Shown here: positions 16,817-25,200 of the stretch, piece by piece
Numbering within the stretch: position 1 is the stretch's first letter
Layout: each line of letters starts with the position of its first letter
Source: Promicromonospora sp. Populi
GTDB taxonomy: Bacteria; Actinomycetota; Actinomycetes; Actinomycetales; Cellulomonadaceae
DNA length: 64,000 bases
Assembly: GCF_041081105.1 (NCBI RefSeq)
Contig: NZ_CP163528.1
Coordinates: 1,178,001 to 1,242,000, forward strand
Direction: 5' to 3'
Notes under the pieces: model-generated
Told to the model about the DNA's origin: nothing
What the model saw: the letters and a program-made list of their open reading frames with translations, nothing else
Databases searched by the model: none
Program-made: the position numbers and the translations under genes

Positions 16817-17638
16817 TCAGATGACACCGAGGATCACGGCGATGGGACCGAGCGTCGCCAACAGCAGGGTGGTGCCGACGTGCATCCCGATCGACAGCCG
16901 GATGTCCTTCAGCTTCCAGACGAGCCAGGGCCCGGGGAGGAAGAAGATCACGCGGGACAGGAACACCCACGGCGACCAGAGGTGGTAGAGCGAGAAGAGG
17001 ACAGCGCTGAGCACCGGCGCCCAGCCGCCCAGGTGGGCGAGGCGGGGCATCAGGAACCCGCGGAAGTAGTACTCCTCGATGAGCGGCAGCGCGAACCCGG
17101 TGAACGGGAGGCAGATCAGCAGGGTGATGAGCATGACCGTGCGGCTGTACCCGTCGAGGTAGGTGGTGGCGCTGCCGCCGGCGCCATCAAACGGGAGCCA
17201 CGTGAAGAAGGCCTCGTAGACGGCGTTGTCAACGACCGTGAGGGCGGTGGACACACCGAGGAACCACACGATGAGAACGGCAACGATGGCGACGAGCCTG
17301 CCGCGCGGCACTGGCTTGTCCAGGTAGCCCAGCACGGGGCGCAACGAGTAGCGGCCGGTGCGCTTGCGGCCCAGCCAGAGCAGGCCGAACAGGATCGGGA
17401 AGAGCACGATCGCCAGGGCGATCGCCCAGCCCAGCAAGGACGGGTAGTTGATCGCCCGCATGAGGGGCTGCACAAGGAGCAGGTAGACGGCGACGATCAG
17501 GACGCCGGGCACGAGGTGCAGCGCGATGGACAGGGGCAGGGAGTGGCGGTCGGCGAGCAGCAGCTCGACGACCCGGTTCGGTCGATTCTCTGGTCGAGTG
17601 GCTTCCGCCGGGGCGGTGGGCCGCTGTGTGTTCTCCAT
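16817..17638 (-). CDS. CPBP-family intramembrane metalloprotease
   Basis: The 273-residue integral membrane protein has about eight hydrophobic segments and the CPBP (Abi/Rce1-like) motifs: EEYYFRGFLMP (motif 1, EExxxR) near residue 193, FSLYHLW (motif 2, FxxxH) near 222 and SIGMHVGTT (third His) near 251. Rce1-type enzymes cleave prenylated CAAX proteins; bacterial members take part in bacteriocin maturation, immunity or unknown signalling. It faces the SARP gene tail-to-tail and is divergent from the ZAS zinc-finger gene. No bacteriocin precursor is seen nearby. Start ATG at 17638, with no strong ribosome binding site. Confidence 0.88.
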   Translation of the reverse strand: MENTQRPTAPAEATRPENRPNRVVELLLADRHSLPLSIALHLVPGVLIVAVYLLLVQPLMRAINYPSLLGWAIALAIVLFPILFGLLWLGRKRTGRYSLRPVLGYLDKPVPRGRLVAIVAVLIVWFLGVSTALTVVDNAVYEAFFTWLPFDGAGGSATTYLDGYSRTVMLITLLICLPFTGFALPLIEEYYFRGFLMPRLAHLGGWAPVLSAVLFSLYHLWSPWVFLSRVIFFLPGPWLVWKLKDIRLSIGMHVGTTLLLATLGPIAVILGVI

Positions 17639-17796
17639 GCCTCGATATTGCCTAGGGCCACGAACACGGCGCTGACACCACGCTGACACGGCGTGCAGGC
17701 CCGTATCACCCGCGAGTTCCCGCGACTCCTGACGAACAGTGCAATTATTGCCCTGCCACGCAAAAGCGGACACTAGGCACAGAGGGGGCAGGTCGC

Positions 17797-18252
17797 GTGC
17801 TGAGCGCGGGGGAACGCCGGGCTGCCATCGCGATGCTCCGCTCGGTGCTGTCCAGCCTGGCCTCCGGCAAGGTTGCCGAACCCGCCGCCGCGCCCGCCAC
17901 CCCAGCCGCACCCGCCGCCCCACCGCCCGCCACCGCGGAGCGCCCGGTCCGTGGCCGAGCCGTGAACCAGCCCGAGTGTCGATCCACCCGCGCCGCCCTG
18001 CACGACTACCTCTTTGGGCGCCTGCTCCCCCACCGCCGACGTCGCCTCGAGAAGCACCTGGACGGCTGCACCGAGTGCATCCGTTCGTTCATCGACGTCC
18101 GCGAGGAGTCCTGGGCGCTTCGCGAGCTGGGCCAGCACCTTGTCGCCAACGGCCACCGGGGCGGTCGACACCGCCTGACGCTGCGCCGCTACGTGCTGCT
18201 GGCTACGGGCGCGAGACCTGCAGCAACACGCTCGACCAGCCGCGGGCGCTGA
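17797..18252 (+). CDS. soluble ZAS-type zinc-finger protein (anti-sigma-like)
   Basis: A 151-residue protein starting at GTG with AGAGGGGG upstream. An Ala/Pro-rich linker (residues 25-50) is followed by HDYLFGRLLPHRRRRLEKHLDGCTEC, in which H87-x3-C91-x2-C94 is exactly the zinc-associated anti-sigma (ZAS) signature, with H69 as a possible fourth ligand. No transmembrane helix is present, so it would be cytoplasmic. Anti-sigma factors of this kind normally lie beside an ECF sigma gene, but none is found here. It could be an orphan anti-sigma factor or a redox sensor. Partner unknown. Confidence 0.7.
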   Translation: MLSAGERRAAIAMLRSVLSSLASGKVAEPAAAPATPAAPAAPPPATAERPVRGRAVNQPECRSTRAALHDYLFGRLLPHRRRRLEKHLDGCTECIRSFIDVREESWALRELGQHLVANGHRGGRHRLTLRRYVLLATGARPAATRSTSRGR

Positions 18253-18312
18253 CTGCGTAGCTGACGCACAATGGGCGGCAACATCTCGCACTGCGGACCG
18301 CCGGCGCCAGGA

Positions 18313-18348
18313 GATCGTACCCACGGGACGATCGCTCAACCCGCGTTG
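18313..18348. promoter_or_regulatory. paired inverted repeats upstream of ribokinase, candidate operators
   Basis: GATCGT at 18313-18318 pairs with ACGATC at 18328-18333 around a CCC/GGG core, and CAAC-CCGC-GTTG follows at 18337-18348. The second has the short symmetric arms and CG-containing centre typical of LacI-family operators. The pair lies just before the Shine-Dalgarno sequence of the small ORF and ribokinase. Binding protein unknown. Confidence 0.4.
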
Positions 18349-18368
18349 CCAACTTTTGGGAGGGCTCG

Positions 18369-18446
18369 ATGCCGGTGACCTGCAAGGATGTCGCGGTGCT
18401 CTCCTTTGGCGGCGCTCCGGCCCGTTCGATCGGCGGCGGCTCGTGA
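18369..18446 (+). CDS. 25-codon ORF coupled to ribokinase; leader peptide or LacI remnant
   Basis: The ATG is preceded by GGGAGGG at good spacing, and the stop TGA overlaps the GTG start of ribokinase (GTGA). The peptide MPVTCKDVAVLSFGGAPARS... starts like a LacI-family HTH (typical MPVTIKDVAxxAGVS) and then departs from it. Ribokinase genes often follow a lacI gene, so an internally deleted lacI is one reading. A short translated leader that couples ribosomes to the downstream gene is another. The protein itself is unlikely to have a function. Confidence 0.45.
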   Translation: MPVTCKDVAVLSFGGAPARSIGGGS

Positions 18447-19402
18447 CCCGGGTGGCCGTCGTGGGGAGCGTCAACCTCGACCTCGTCGTGAGTGTCGACC
18501 GGCTGCCCGCGCCCGGCGAAACAGTTCTCGGCCACGACGTCGAGTACCGCCCCGGCGGCAAGGGCGCCAACCAGGCTGTGGCCGCCACCCGGTACGGCGC
18601 CGACGTCGGCCTGTTCGCCGCGATCGGAACCGACGGGTTCGGCGACCAGCTGCGGACAGCGCTGGCCGGCCACGGGCTGCCGACGTCGTTCATCACGGTC
18701 GACGAAACGCGGCCGAGCGGCGTCGCACTGATCCAGGTTGACTCCCGCGGGGAGAACTCGATCACAGTCGCTCCAGGCGCCAACGCAGGGTTGTCCGACG
18801 ACGACCTGGCGGCGCTGCCCGCCTACCTAGAAGGTGCCGACTGGCTGCTCGTGCAGCTGGAGGTACCGCTGGCCACGGCGCTCGGTGCGGCCCGGGTCGC
18901 GCACCGGGCCGGGGTGCCCGTCGCGACCAACGCCTCACCGCTGCCGTCCGGGCCGACGCCCGAGCTGACGTCGCTGCTGGCGCTCACGGACCTGCTGATC
19001 GTCAACGAGACCGAGGCGCAGGCCCTCATCGGTGCGAATGCCGACAAGGTTGCAAGCCCCGGCGCGGACTGGGTGGGGACCGCCCGGGCCCTGCTCGCGC
19101 TCGGGCCGCGCACCGCCGTCGTGACGCTCGGCCCCGAGGGCGCCGTCGCGGTCACGGCGGACGCCGTTGCGCACCTGCCCGCCTTTCCCGTCGAAGCCGT
19201 CGACACGACTGGCGCAGGTGACGCGTTCTGCGGGGCCTTGATCGTCGAGCTCGCCGACGGCGCAGCGCTGGCCGAGGCGCTGCGCCGTGCCTGCGCCGCC
19301 GGCGCGCTCGCGACCACGCGGGTCGGCGCCCAGGATGCGGCCCCCACCCGGTCCGAGGTCGACGCCATGCTCGCCTTGGACACCAAAGCCTCCACGGACT
19401 AG
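18443..19402 (+). CDS. rbsK: ribokinase (PfkB family)
   Basis: The 319-residue sugar kinase phosphorylates ribose or a related pentose with ATP. The N-terminal PfkB signature is VAVVGSVNLDLVVSVDRLPAPGET, with the GGKGANQAVAA motif at residues 37-47. The C-terminal signature DTTGAGDAFCGAL holds the anion hole and the catalytic Asp (near residue 255). These motifs are closer to RbsK than to fructokinases. It is preceded by a short coupled ORF and ends at a bidirectional terminator shared with the convergent GH110-like gene. There is no ribose transporter in the window. Confidence 0.85.
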   Translation: MTRVAVVGSVNLDLVVSVDRLPAPGETVLGHDVEYRPGGKGANQAVAATRYGADVGLFAAIGTDGFGDQLRTALAGHGLPTSFITVDETRPSGVALIQVDSRGENSITVAPGANAGLSDDDLAALPAYLEGADWLLVQLEVPLATALGAARVAHRAGVPVATNASPLPSGPTPELTSLLALTDLLIVNETEAQALIGANADKVASPGADWVGTARALLALGPRTAVVTLGPEGAVAVTADAVAHLPAFPVEAVDTTGAGDAFCGALIVELADGAALAEALRRACAAGALATTRVGAQDAAPTRSEVDAMLALDTKASTD

Positions 19403-19435
19403 CTACCGGCGGAAGGCCCACCGGGCGAGCGTCTT

Positions 19436-19465
19436 GTCTGGCGGGGGCGCATGCCCCCGCCAGAC
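19436..19465. terminator. bidirectional hairpin between convergent ribokinase and GH110-like genes
   Basis: A perfect 13-bp inverted repeat (arms 19436-19448 and 19453-19465) has a 4-base spacer and is very GC-rich. It lies 33 bp after the ribokinase stop and 8 bp before the stop of the opposite gene. No long T tract; placement supports termination. Confidence 0.75.
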
Positions 19466-19473
19466 ACGCCCGG

Positions 19474-21264
19474 CTAGGCCTGGCGGAGCACGACGTCGAT
19501 CCGGGGCTCGTCCGCGGTCGTCGGCCAGTCCAGCCCCACGGTGGCCTCGGACTCGATGACGACGGCGGCCGGCTCGGGCGCGGCGCCCTTCCACCGCAGG
19601 GTGTTCGACCGGGCCTCGACCTGCCGGACGCCGTACAGCTCGGCCAGGAGCGGCTCCTCCAGCTCGATCACGTTACGTTCGAGCCGCACGGTCCCGTGCA
19701 CGGGCGGTGCGTTCGGGATGGTGCCCGGCACGATCTGCAGCACACCCGCCGTCACGCCGCTGAACGTGTTGTCGGCGATCAGCACGTCCCGCACGGGGCC
19801 AGACTCCCACCAGAAGGTCGTGTCGCCGGCGATCTGGATGACCGGCATGGTTATCCCGTCGAACGTGCACCGCTCGATGCGGACCGGCTGGCGGGTGGTC
19901 ACGAGGATCGCGCGCGTCGGGACGTTCCGGAAGGTGCAGTCGGTGATCGTGACCTCGGGCGTGCGGGTCGTGTTCTCGGCCCCGAGCTCCTCCGTCTCCG
20001 CCAGGGCCCGCACCGCTGCGGGCAGCTCGGACCCGAGCCGCACGACCATCCGGTCCAGGGCGTGGTCGTGGTCGCGCCCGGTCGGGCCGTCCACCTCGAC
20101 CACCACGTCCTCGAAGACGGTCTCCATGGTGTCGCGCCGGACGAGCTCGATCCGGTCGCCCGGCGCGTACTGCGGAAAGCCGGCCGTCTGGTCGTGCCGG
20201 TACTCGAGCGCGAGCCGGTCCGCCTCGGGCGAGCCGGCGACGGCGAGATACGCGCCGTGGATGTTGATCGGGTCGTCGTGCGGCCCGTCGAACTCGCAGT
20301 CGGTGATCGTCACCCGCCCGCTCATCCCCGAGGTGTTCACGAAGTCGGCGAACCCGCCCGTGACCCGGCCGGTGCCGGCGGGCGGGCGGAACACGGTGCG
20401 GTTGATCACCAGGTCCTCGCTGTTCTGCCCGACCAGCCCGAACCCGTGCAGGTACCGGATCCGCAGGTCCTCGAACGTCACGTCGGCGGAGTCGAGCACG
20501 AGCATGCCCGGGTGGTCCCGCTCGATGTCGCGCAGCTGGTAGACGATGCCGCGGTCCGACGGCGCCTCCGCCGTCCGGTAGGTGACGCGGAACCGGCGCT
20601 CGTCGACCCGCTCGATGCTGTCGACGTCGTCGAACACTGGACAGTGGTCCCGTCGGGTCCGGCGGGTCCGCGGGTCGTAGACCTGGCTGTATTGCAGCCC
20701 GTCCTGCCCGGACCAGTACGGGAGCCCGTCCACGGGCGACGGGTCGGACTGCCATTCGACGTGCGTGCCGTCGACCTCGAACGGATTTGTCGCCGGGACC
20801 GACAGCAGGCGCCATGCGCGCCCGCCCTCGACGCCGGCGCCGTCGACCCCGGTGTCCTCGACCCCCGCGTCCTCGACCGTCACGTCGATGACGGTGGGTA
20901 CCGCCCAGTCCACCTCGAGGCCGCGGACCGTTACGTGCCGGCTGTCGATGATCGCGAGCGCCGTCTGCTTGCCGTGCAGCATGAGGGTCGCGCCGTCGGC
21001 GACGATCTCCAGGTCGGTCACGCCCTCGACGAGCAGGCCGATGGTCTTGATCCGGTAGTCGGGGTCCGCACCCACGGTGTTGGTGACGTAGAGCTCGCGC
21101 TTCTCGGCACGCTCGGGCCACACGTCGTACCGGCCGGGGGGCAGGAGCAGCTGGGTCCCGGGGCCGGCGGCCCGCACCGCGGCGAGCGCCGCGCGCAGGG
21201 CGTCTGCGGTGTCGTGACCGCTGTCCGGGACGGCGCCGTGGTCAGTGACGTCGATCGTTGTCAT
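19474..21264 (-). CDS. right-handed beta-helix glycoside hydrolase, GH110-like (alpha-1,3-galactosidase)
   Basis: The 596-residue protein starts IDVTDHGAVPDSGHDTADALRAAL, the usual entry of pectate-lyase-fold enzymes, and continues as beta-helix coils. The segment with YLHGFGLVGQNSEDL, FADFVNTSGMSGRVTITDCEF, GPHDDPINIHGAYL and QYAPGDRIEL matches what I know of GH110, which removes terminal alpha-1,3-galactose, including from blood group B structures. The acidic pair in HDDPINIHG is a likely catalytic site. No signal peptide is present, so it appears cytoplasmic and would act on imported oligosaccharides. ATG at 21264 has GAGGTG upstream. Divergent from an Lpl-type importer. GH110 is my best family call; another beta-helix glycosidase is possible. 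Confidence 0.65.
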   Translation of the reverse strand: MTTIDVTDHGAVPDSGHDTADALRAALAAVRAAGPGTQLLLPPGRYDVWPERAEKRELYVTNTVGADPDYRIKTIGLLVEGVTDLEIVADGATLMLHGKQTALAIIDSRHVTVRGLEVDWAVPTVIDVTVEDAGVEDTGVDGAGVEGGRAWRLLSVPATNPFEVDGTHVEWQSDPSPVDGLPYWSGQDGLQYSQVYDPRTRRTRRDHCPVFDDVDSIERVDERRFRVTYRTAEAPSDRGIVYQLRDIERDHPGMLVLDSADVTFEDLRIRYLHGFGLVGQNSEDLVINRTVFRPPAGTGRVTGGFADFVNTSGMSGRVTITDCEFDGPHDDPINIHGAYLAVAGSPEADRLALEYRHDQTAGFPQYAPGDRIELVRRDTMETVFEDVVVEVDGPTGRDHDHALDRMVVRLGSELPAAVRALAETEELGAENTTRTPEVTITDCTFRNVPTRAILVTTRQPVRIERCTFDGITMPVIQIAGDTTFWWESGPVRDVLIADNTFSGVTAGVLQIVPGTIPNAPPVHGTVRLERNVIELEEPLLAELYGVRQVEARSNTLRWKGAAPEPAAVVIESEATVGLDWPTTADEPRIDVVLRQA

Positions 21265-21342
21265 CGGTCGCACCTCATCGTGCTCTGCATGGTTGGTCCT
21301 CTCAGGATCATGCTGGATCATGCTGCGAACCCCGGGGCTCGC

Positions 21343-21356
21343 ATAACGATTGTCAT
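21343..21356. promoter_or_regulatory. candidate operator between the GH110-like gene and the ABC importer
   Basis: ATAACGATTGTCAT is an imperfect palindrome (ATAAC/GTCAT, one mismatch) and is markedly AT-rich for this genome. It lies in the divergent intergenic region and resembles LacI-type operators. A TATAAC at 21389-21394 could be the -10 of the transporter promoter. Both are weak calls. Confidence 0.35.
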
Positions 21357-21430
21357 CGGATGACTGGCCCTCACAGGAGCCGGTCCTGTATAACATGAAA
21401 ACGGAAAGTAATGAACGGAAGGCGAAACTT

Positions 21431-22405
21431 ATGGCGCTCAGCGTTGAGCACCCCAACTCCTCCAGACGCCTAGCGGTCGGATCTTTACCAGCTCGCCGAG
21501 CTAGTAGAGCTGGCCGGAGCTGGCGCCGCTACTGGCAGCTCTACCTCCTGATGCTCCTGCCCATCGCCTGGTTCATCGTGTTCAAGTACGTGCCGATGGC
21601 CAACGCGATCATCGCGTTCAAGTCGTACAACGTGGTCGACGGCATCTGGGCGAGCCCGTGGGTCGGCTTCGACAACTTCACGGCACTGTTCAGCAACCCC
21701 GTGTTCCCGAGGCTCGTCGGCAACACGTTCCTGCTCGCCGGCTACACCCTCCTGGCGAGCTTCCCCCTGCCGATCATCCTCGCGCTGGCCCTCAACGAGG
21801 TGCGCAACCGGTTCTTCAAGCGCACCGTCCAGATGGTCACCTACGCCCCGTACTTCATCTCGACGGTCGTCGTCGTCTCCATGACGATCCTGCTCCTGTC
21901 TCCCCAGGTGGGCCTGCTCGGGCGGACGATCAGCGCGTTCGGCATGGGCCAGGTCGACCTGCTCGGCGACGCGGACTTCTTCCGCCACATCTACGTCGCG
22001 TCCGACGTCTGGACGACGACCGGCTACTCCGCGGTCATCTATCTCGCGGCGCTCGCGAGCGTGGACACCACGCTCTACGAGGCGGCGCGGGTCGACGGCG
22101 CGAACCGGCTGCAGAAGATCTGGCACATCGACCTGCCGGCCATCCGGCCCACCGCGGTGATCATCCTCGTCCTGGGTGTCGGCAACATCATGGCGATCGG
22201 GTTCGAGAAGGCCTTCCTCCTGCAGAACCCGCTCAACCTCTCGACGTCCGAGATCATCGCGACCTACGTGTACAAGACCGGCCTGCTCAACGCGAACTTC
22301 AGCGTCGCCACGACCGTCGGCCTGTTCAACGCGGTCCTCAACCTCGCGCTCCTGCTGGGCGTCAACGCCATAGCGAAGCGCCTGACAGGAAGTGGTCTCT
22401 GGTGA
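21431..22405 (+). CDS. ABC sugar transporter permease, LplB/YteP type
   Basis: ATG at 21431 (GGAAGG nine bases upstream) gives a 324-residue protein with six predicted transmembrane helices. The EAA loop reads YEAARVDGANRLQKIWHIDLPAIRPT, the coupling motif to the ATPase. The N-terminal segment YWQLYLLMLLPIAWFIVFKYVPMANAIIAFKSY is characteristic of the LplB-like subgroup that imports oligosaccharides such as rhamnogalacturonan or polygalacturonate fragments. The stop overlaps the next permease. No ATPase gene is nearby; a shared MsmX-like ATPase is usual for these systems. Likely substrate is an alpha-galactosylated oligosaccharide, by context. Confidence 0.9.
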   Translation: MALSVEHPNSSRRLAVGSLPARRASRAGRSWRRYWQLYLLMLLPIAWFIVFKYVPMANAIIAFKSYNVVDGIWASPWVGFDNFTALFSNPVFPRLVGNTFLLAGYTLLASFPLPIILALALNEVRNRFFKRTVQMVTYAPYFISTVVVVSMTILLLSPQVGLLGRTISAFGMGQVDLLGDADFFRHIYVASDVWTTTGYSAVIYLAALASVDTTLYEAARVDGANRLQKIWHIDLPAIRPTAVIILVLGVGNIMAIGFEKAFLLQNPLNLSTSEIIATYVYKTGLLNANFSVATTVGLFNAVLNLALLLGVNAIAKRLTGSGLW

Positions 22406-23358
22406 GCGCCCCTGTGCCTGGCGTCGGTACGATCGCCGCCACCTTCGACGACGACGTAGCCCCCATCACCCGCGTGCGCCGGCGCATGCCGGAGACCGGG
22501 AGCGACCGCACCTTCCTGTTCATCGTCTACGCCGTGCTCATCGCGTTCCTGCTGGCCGTCGTGCTGCCGCTCCTGAACATCGTGGCGAGCTCGCTCAGCG
22601 ATCCCGTCGCCGTCTCCGCGGGCGAGGTGCTGTTCTGGCCGGTGGACTTCACGCTCCGCGGTTACGAGACGGCGCTGAGCAATCCCGAGGTCATCAGGGG
22701 CTTCCTGAACTCGGTGTTCTACACCGTGGTGGGCACCGTCGTCAGCGTGGCCGGCACCGTGGCGATCGCGTACCCCCTGTCCCGGTCCGGGCTGTTCGGC
22801 CGCGGGGTCATCACGGGCGGCATCGTCTTCACCATGCTGTTCAGCGGCGGTGTGATCCCGACCTACCTCGTGGTGCAGGAGCTCGGCCTGCTCGACACCC
22901 GGGGCGCGCTGATCCTGCCGCAGGCCATCGGCGTCTGGCAGGTCATCATCGCGATGGTCTTCTTCCGCACGGCGGTACCGGACGAGCTCTACGAGGCGGC
23001 GCAGCTCGACGGCGCCAGCGAGCTGCGGATCCTGTGGACCATGGTCCTGCCGCTGGCCAAGCCCCTGATCGCCGTCATCGCGCTGATGTACGCGATCGGC
23101 CAGTGGAACGCGTACTTCGACGCGCTCCTGTACCTGCGCGACGAGTCGCTGCAACCACTGCAGCTCGTGCTGCGCAACATCCTGATCCTCAACGACCAGG
23201 GCAGCGGCAACGTAGCCGACCAGGTGCAACGCCAGACCATGGCCAACCTCCTCAAGTACTCGCTTGTCGTGATCTCGACCATCCCGATGATGATCGCCTA
23301 CCCGTTCGTCGCGAAGTACTTCACGAAAGGGCTCCTGGTCGGCGCGGTCAAGGGCTGA
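22402..23358 (+). CDS. ABC sugar transporter permease, LplC/YtcP type
   Basis: The 318-residue second permease starts at a GTG overlapping the stop of the first. It has six hydrophobic segments, the LplC-like DRTFLFIVYAVLIAFLLAVVLPLLNIVASSLSDP start and an EAA loop LYEAAQLDGASELRILWTMVLPLAKPL. LplC-type subunits always pair with an LplB-type partner, as here. It forms the heteromeric channel in the cytoplasmic membrane. Confidence 0.92.
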   Translation: MSAPVPGVGTIAATFDDDVAPITRVRRRMPETGSDRTFLFIVYAVLIAFLLAVVLPLLNIVASSLSDPVAVSAGEVLFWPVDFTLRGYETALSNPEVIRGFLNSVFYTVVGTVVSVAGTVAIAYPLSRSGLFGRGVITGGIVFTMLFSGGVIPTYLVVQELGLLDTRGALILPQAIGVWQVIIAMVFFRTAVPDELYEAAQLDGASELRILWTMVLPLAKPLIAVIALMYAIGQWNAYFDALLYLRDESLQPLQLVLRNILILNDQGSGNVADQVQRQTMANLLKYSLVVISTIPMMIAYPFVAKYFTKGLLVGAVKG

Positions 23359-23420
23359 CCGGCCGGCCCCGCCTGCGGGGACCACAAAACCACCTCAACG
23401 AAGAGACTCAACGAAGAGAG

Positions 23421-25079
23421 ATGAGAAAGAACGTGATTCACAACAGATCGGTTCGCACCAGGACAAGGGCAGCGGCCGCAACGGCCGTCGTCGCGCTCGC
23501 CGCACTCGTGGCCGGCTGCTCGGGGTCCTCCGGGGAAGAAGACAACGGACGGTTCGTCGTGTTCTCGCCGCAGCAGACGGGCAGCGACCTCGCCACCAAC
23601 GCGTACACGGAGCAGGTCGCCGAGGAGCTCGACCTCGACTTCGAGTGGCAGACCACCACCTACGACAGCGCGGCAGCCGCCGAGAACCGGCAGGTGTCCC
23701 TGGTCGGCGGCGACTACCCCGACGCCTACCTGCTCATCGACTGGGTAGACGCCTTCACGCGCGCCGAGCTGCTCAGGTACGGGCAGCAGGGCGTCGCCTT
23801 GCCGCTCAACGACCTCATCGCCGAGCACGCCCCGAACATCACGGCGGCGATGGAGGCCGAGCCGGAGTGGGCGGAGGCGCTCTACGCACCCGACGGGAAC
23901 ATCTACGGCATCAGCCGCTGGGACGAGTGCTACCACTGCAGCTACCCGGCCAAGCTCTGGATGAACAGCACCTGGCTGGACGAGCTCGGCCTCGAGCAGC
24001 CGACCACGACCGACGAGTTCCGCGACGTGCTGCGCGCCTTCAAGAACGACGACCCCAACGGCAACGGCGAGGCCGACGAGGTGCCGCTGAGCGGCTCGGT
24101 GGACACCTCGATCATCCCGTACATCATGAACGCGTTCACCTATGCGCCGATCGGTGGGGACGGCTCGCCGGGGCCGCTCGCGCTGAACGGTGACCAGGTC
24201 GTGATGCAGGCGGTCACCGACGAGTGGCGCGAGGGGCTGGAGTTCATCAACTCGCTCTTCGACGAGGACCTCGTCGACGCCGCCGCGTTCAGCCAGAACG
24301 CCGAAGCGCTCCTGAGCCTGGGCAATAGCAGCAACGGCGTGGTCCTGGGCGCCGGCCCCGGCCTGCACCCCGGCGTCATCGTCACGATCGACCAGGAGGA
24401 CGGGCGGGACCGGCAGTACGACGCCGTGCCGCCGCTGACCGGCCCCGAGGGTTGGAGCACGACCTCCGGCAACTCGAGTGTCAACCCCCTGTCGATGTTC
24501 GTCCTCACGAACAGGGCCACCGAGGAGGAGCAGGTGAAGGCGATCCAGATGATGGACGCCCTGTACACCGATGAGGGCAGGCTCGCGGCACAGTGGGGTC
24601 CTGAGGGCGTCGCCTGGGAGCCGGCCTCGGGCGACGACGAGGCCCTCGACCCCGAGCTCGAACCCAGCTTCGAGGCCTTGCCGTACGAGGACACGCAGAA
24701 CCTCGCGTGGCGCTCGCTGGCCCAGTACTACAACCCGGCGGAGTTCCGTAACGCACAGGTTGTCGCCACGGACAGCTACACCCTCGCCGGTTACGAACGG
24801 CGCCTGTTCGACGCGACCGAGCAGTACGCCCCGTTCGCCCCCGAGGAGGACACCGTCTTCCCCTACTACAGCCTCTGGCCCGACCTGGAGACCTCGGCGG
24901 AACTTGCCGAGGTGCAGACCAACATCACCTCGTACATCACGCAGGCGAACGCCGAGTTCGCCACGGGCCAGCGGGACGTGACCGACGACGCCGAGTGGGA
25001 CGCCTACCTGTCCGACCTCGACGGGCTCGGCCTCGCCCGGTACCTCGAGCTGTGGCAGGAGCTGTACGACGCAGCCTGA
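23421..25079 (+). CDS. extracellular sugar-binding lipoprotein, LplA type
   Basis: The 552-residue protein has a signal peptide with lipobox LVAGC (Cys near residue 33) and the large two-lobed fold of cluster-1 solute-binding proteins. Length above 500 is typical of the LplA/YtcQ subgroup paired with LplB/LplC permeases. A stretch YHCSYPAKLWMNSTWLDELGLEQPTTTDEF matches the conserved hinge region, and DDPNGNGEADEVPL looks like a calcium-binding loop (D-x-N-x-N-x-E). It follows the permeases by 62 bp and ends at a strong terminator. Ligand inferred to be an oligosaccharide processed by the divergent GH110-like enzyme. Confidence 0.92.
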   Translation: MRKNVIHNRSVRTRTRAAAATAVVALAALVAGCSGSSGEEDNGRFVVFSPQQTGSDLATNAYTEQVAEELDLDFEWQTTTYDSAAAAENRQVSLVGGDYPDAYLLIDWVDAFTRAELLRYGQQGVALPLNDLIAEHAPNITAAMEAEPEWAEALYAPDGNIYGISRWDECYHCSYPAKLWMNSTWLDELGLEQPTTTDEFRDVLRAFKNDDPNGNGEADEVPLSGSVDTSIIPYIMNAFTYAPIGGDGSPGPLALNGDQVVMQAVTDEWREGLEFINSLFDEDLVDAAAFSQNAEALLSLGNSSNGVVLGAGPGLHPGVIVTIDQEDGRDRQYDAVPPLTGPEGWSTTSGNSSVNPLSMFVLTNRATEEEQVKAIQMMDALYTDEGRLAAQWGPEGVAWEPASGDDEALDPELEPSFEALPYEDTQNLAWRSLAQYYNPAEFRNAQVVATDSYTLAGYERRLFDATEQYAPFAPEEDTVFPYYSLWPDLETSAELAEVQTNITSYITQANAEFATGQRDVTDDAEWDAYLSDLDGLGLARYLELWQELYDAA

Positions 25080-25110
25080 GCTAGCTGTCCGGGCCGTTCG
25101 GCCCGCCTCT

Positions 25111-25155
25111 CACCCTGGTCCGCGGCTTGGTGCCGCGGGCCAGGGTGCTTTGTTT
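25111..25155 (+). terminator. intrinsic terminator of the Lpl-type ABC operon
   Basis: A 16-bp stem with one G-T wobble (arms 25111-25126 and 25132-25147) and a 5-base loop is followed by CTTTGTTT. A smaller hairpin (CGGGCCG/CGGCCCG) lies just before it. Confidence 0.88.
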
Positions 25156-25166
25156 GCCGGGCTGGC

Positions 25167-25196
25167 GTAACTGTACTAGCCGTATGGTATAGTTAC
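25167..25196. promoter_or_regulatory. 30-bp palindromic operator overlapping the TetR-SMR promoter
   Basis: The outer arms GTAACT (25167) and AGTTAC (25191-25196) are perfect, and 10 of 12 positions match across the whole dyad. It includes TATAGT at 25188-25193, a likely -10 element, leaving almost no leader before the ATG at 25201. This is the classic arrangement for TetR autorepression. Confidence 0.7.
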
Positions 25197-25200
25197 GCTC

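Noticed and set aside
14502..16970. 822-codon open frame on the minus strand opposite the SARP regulator
   Set aside because: Shadow frame without motifs. The sense strand holds winged helix, BTAD and P-loop domains in order.
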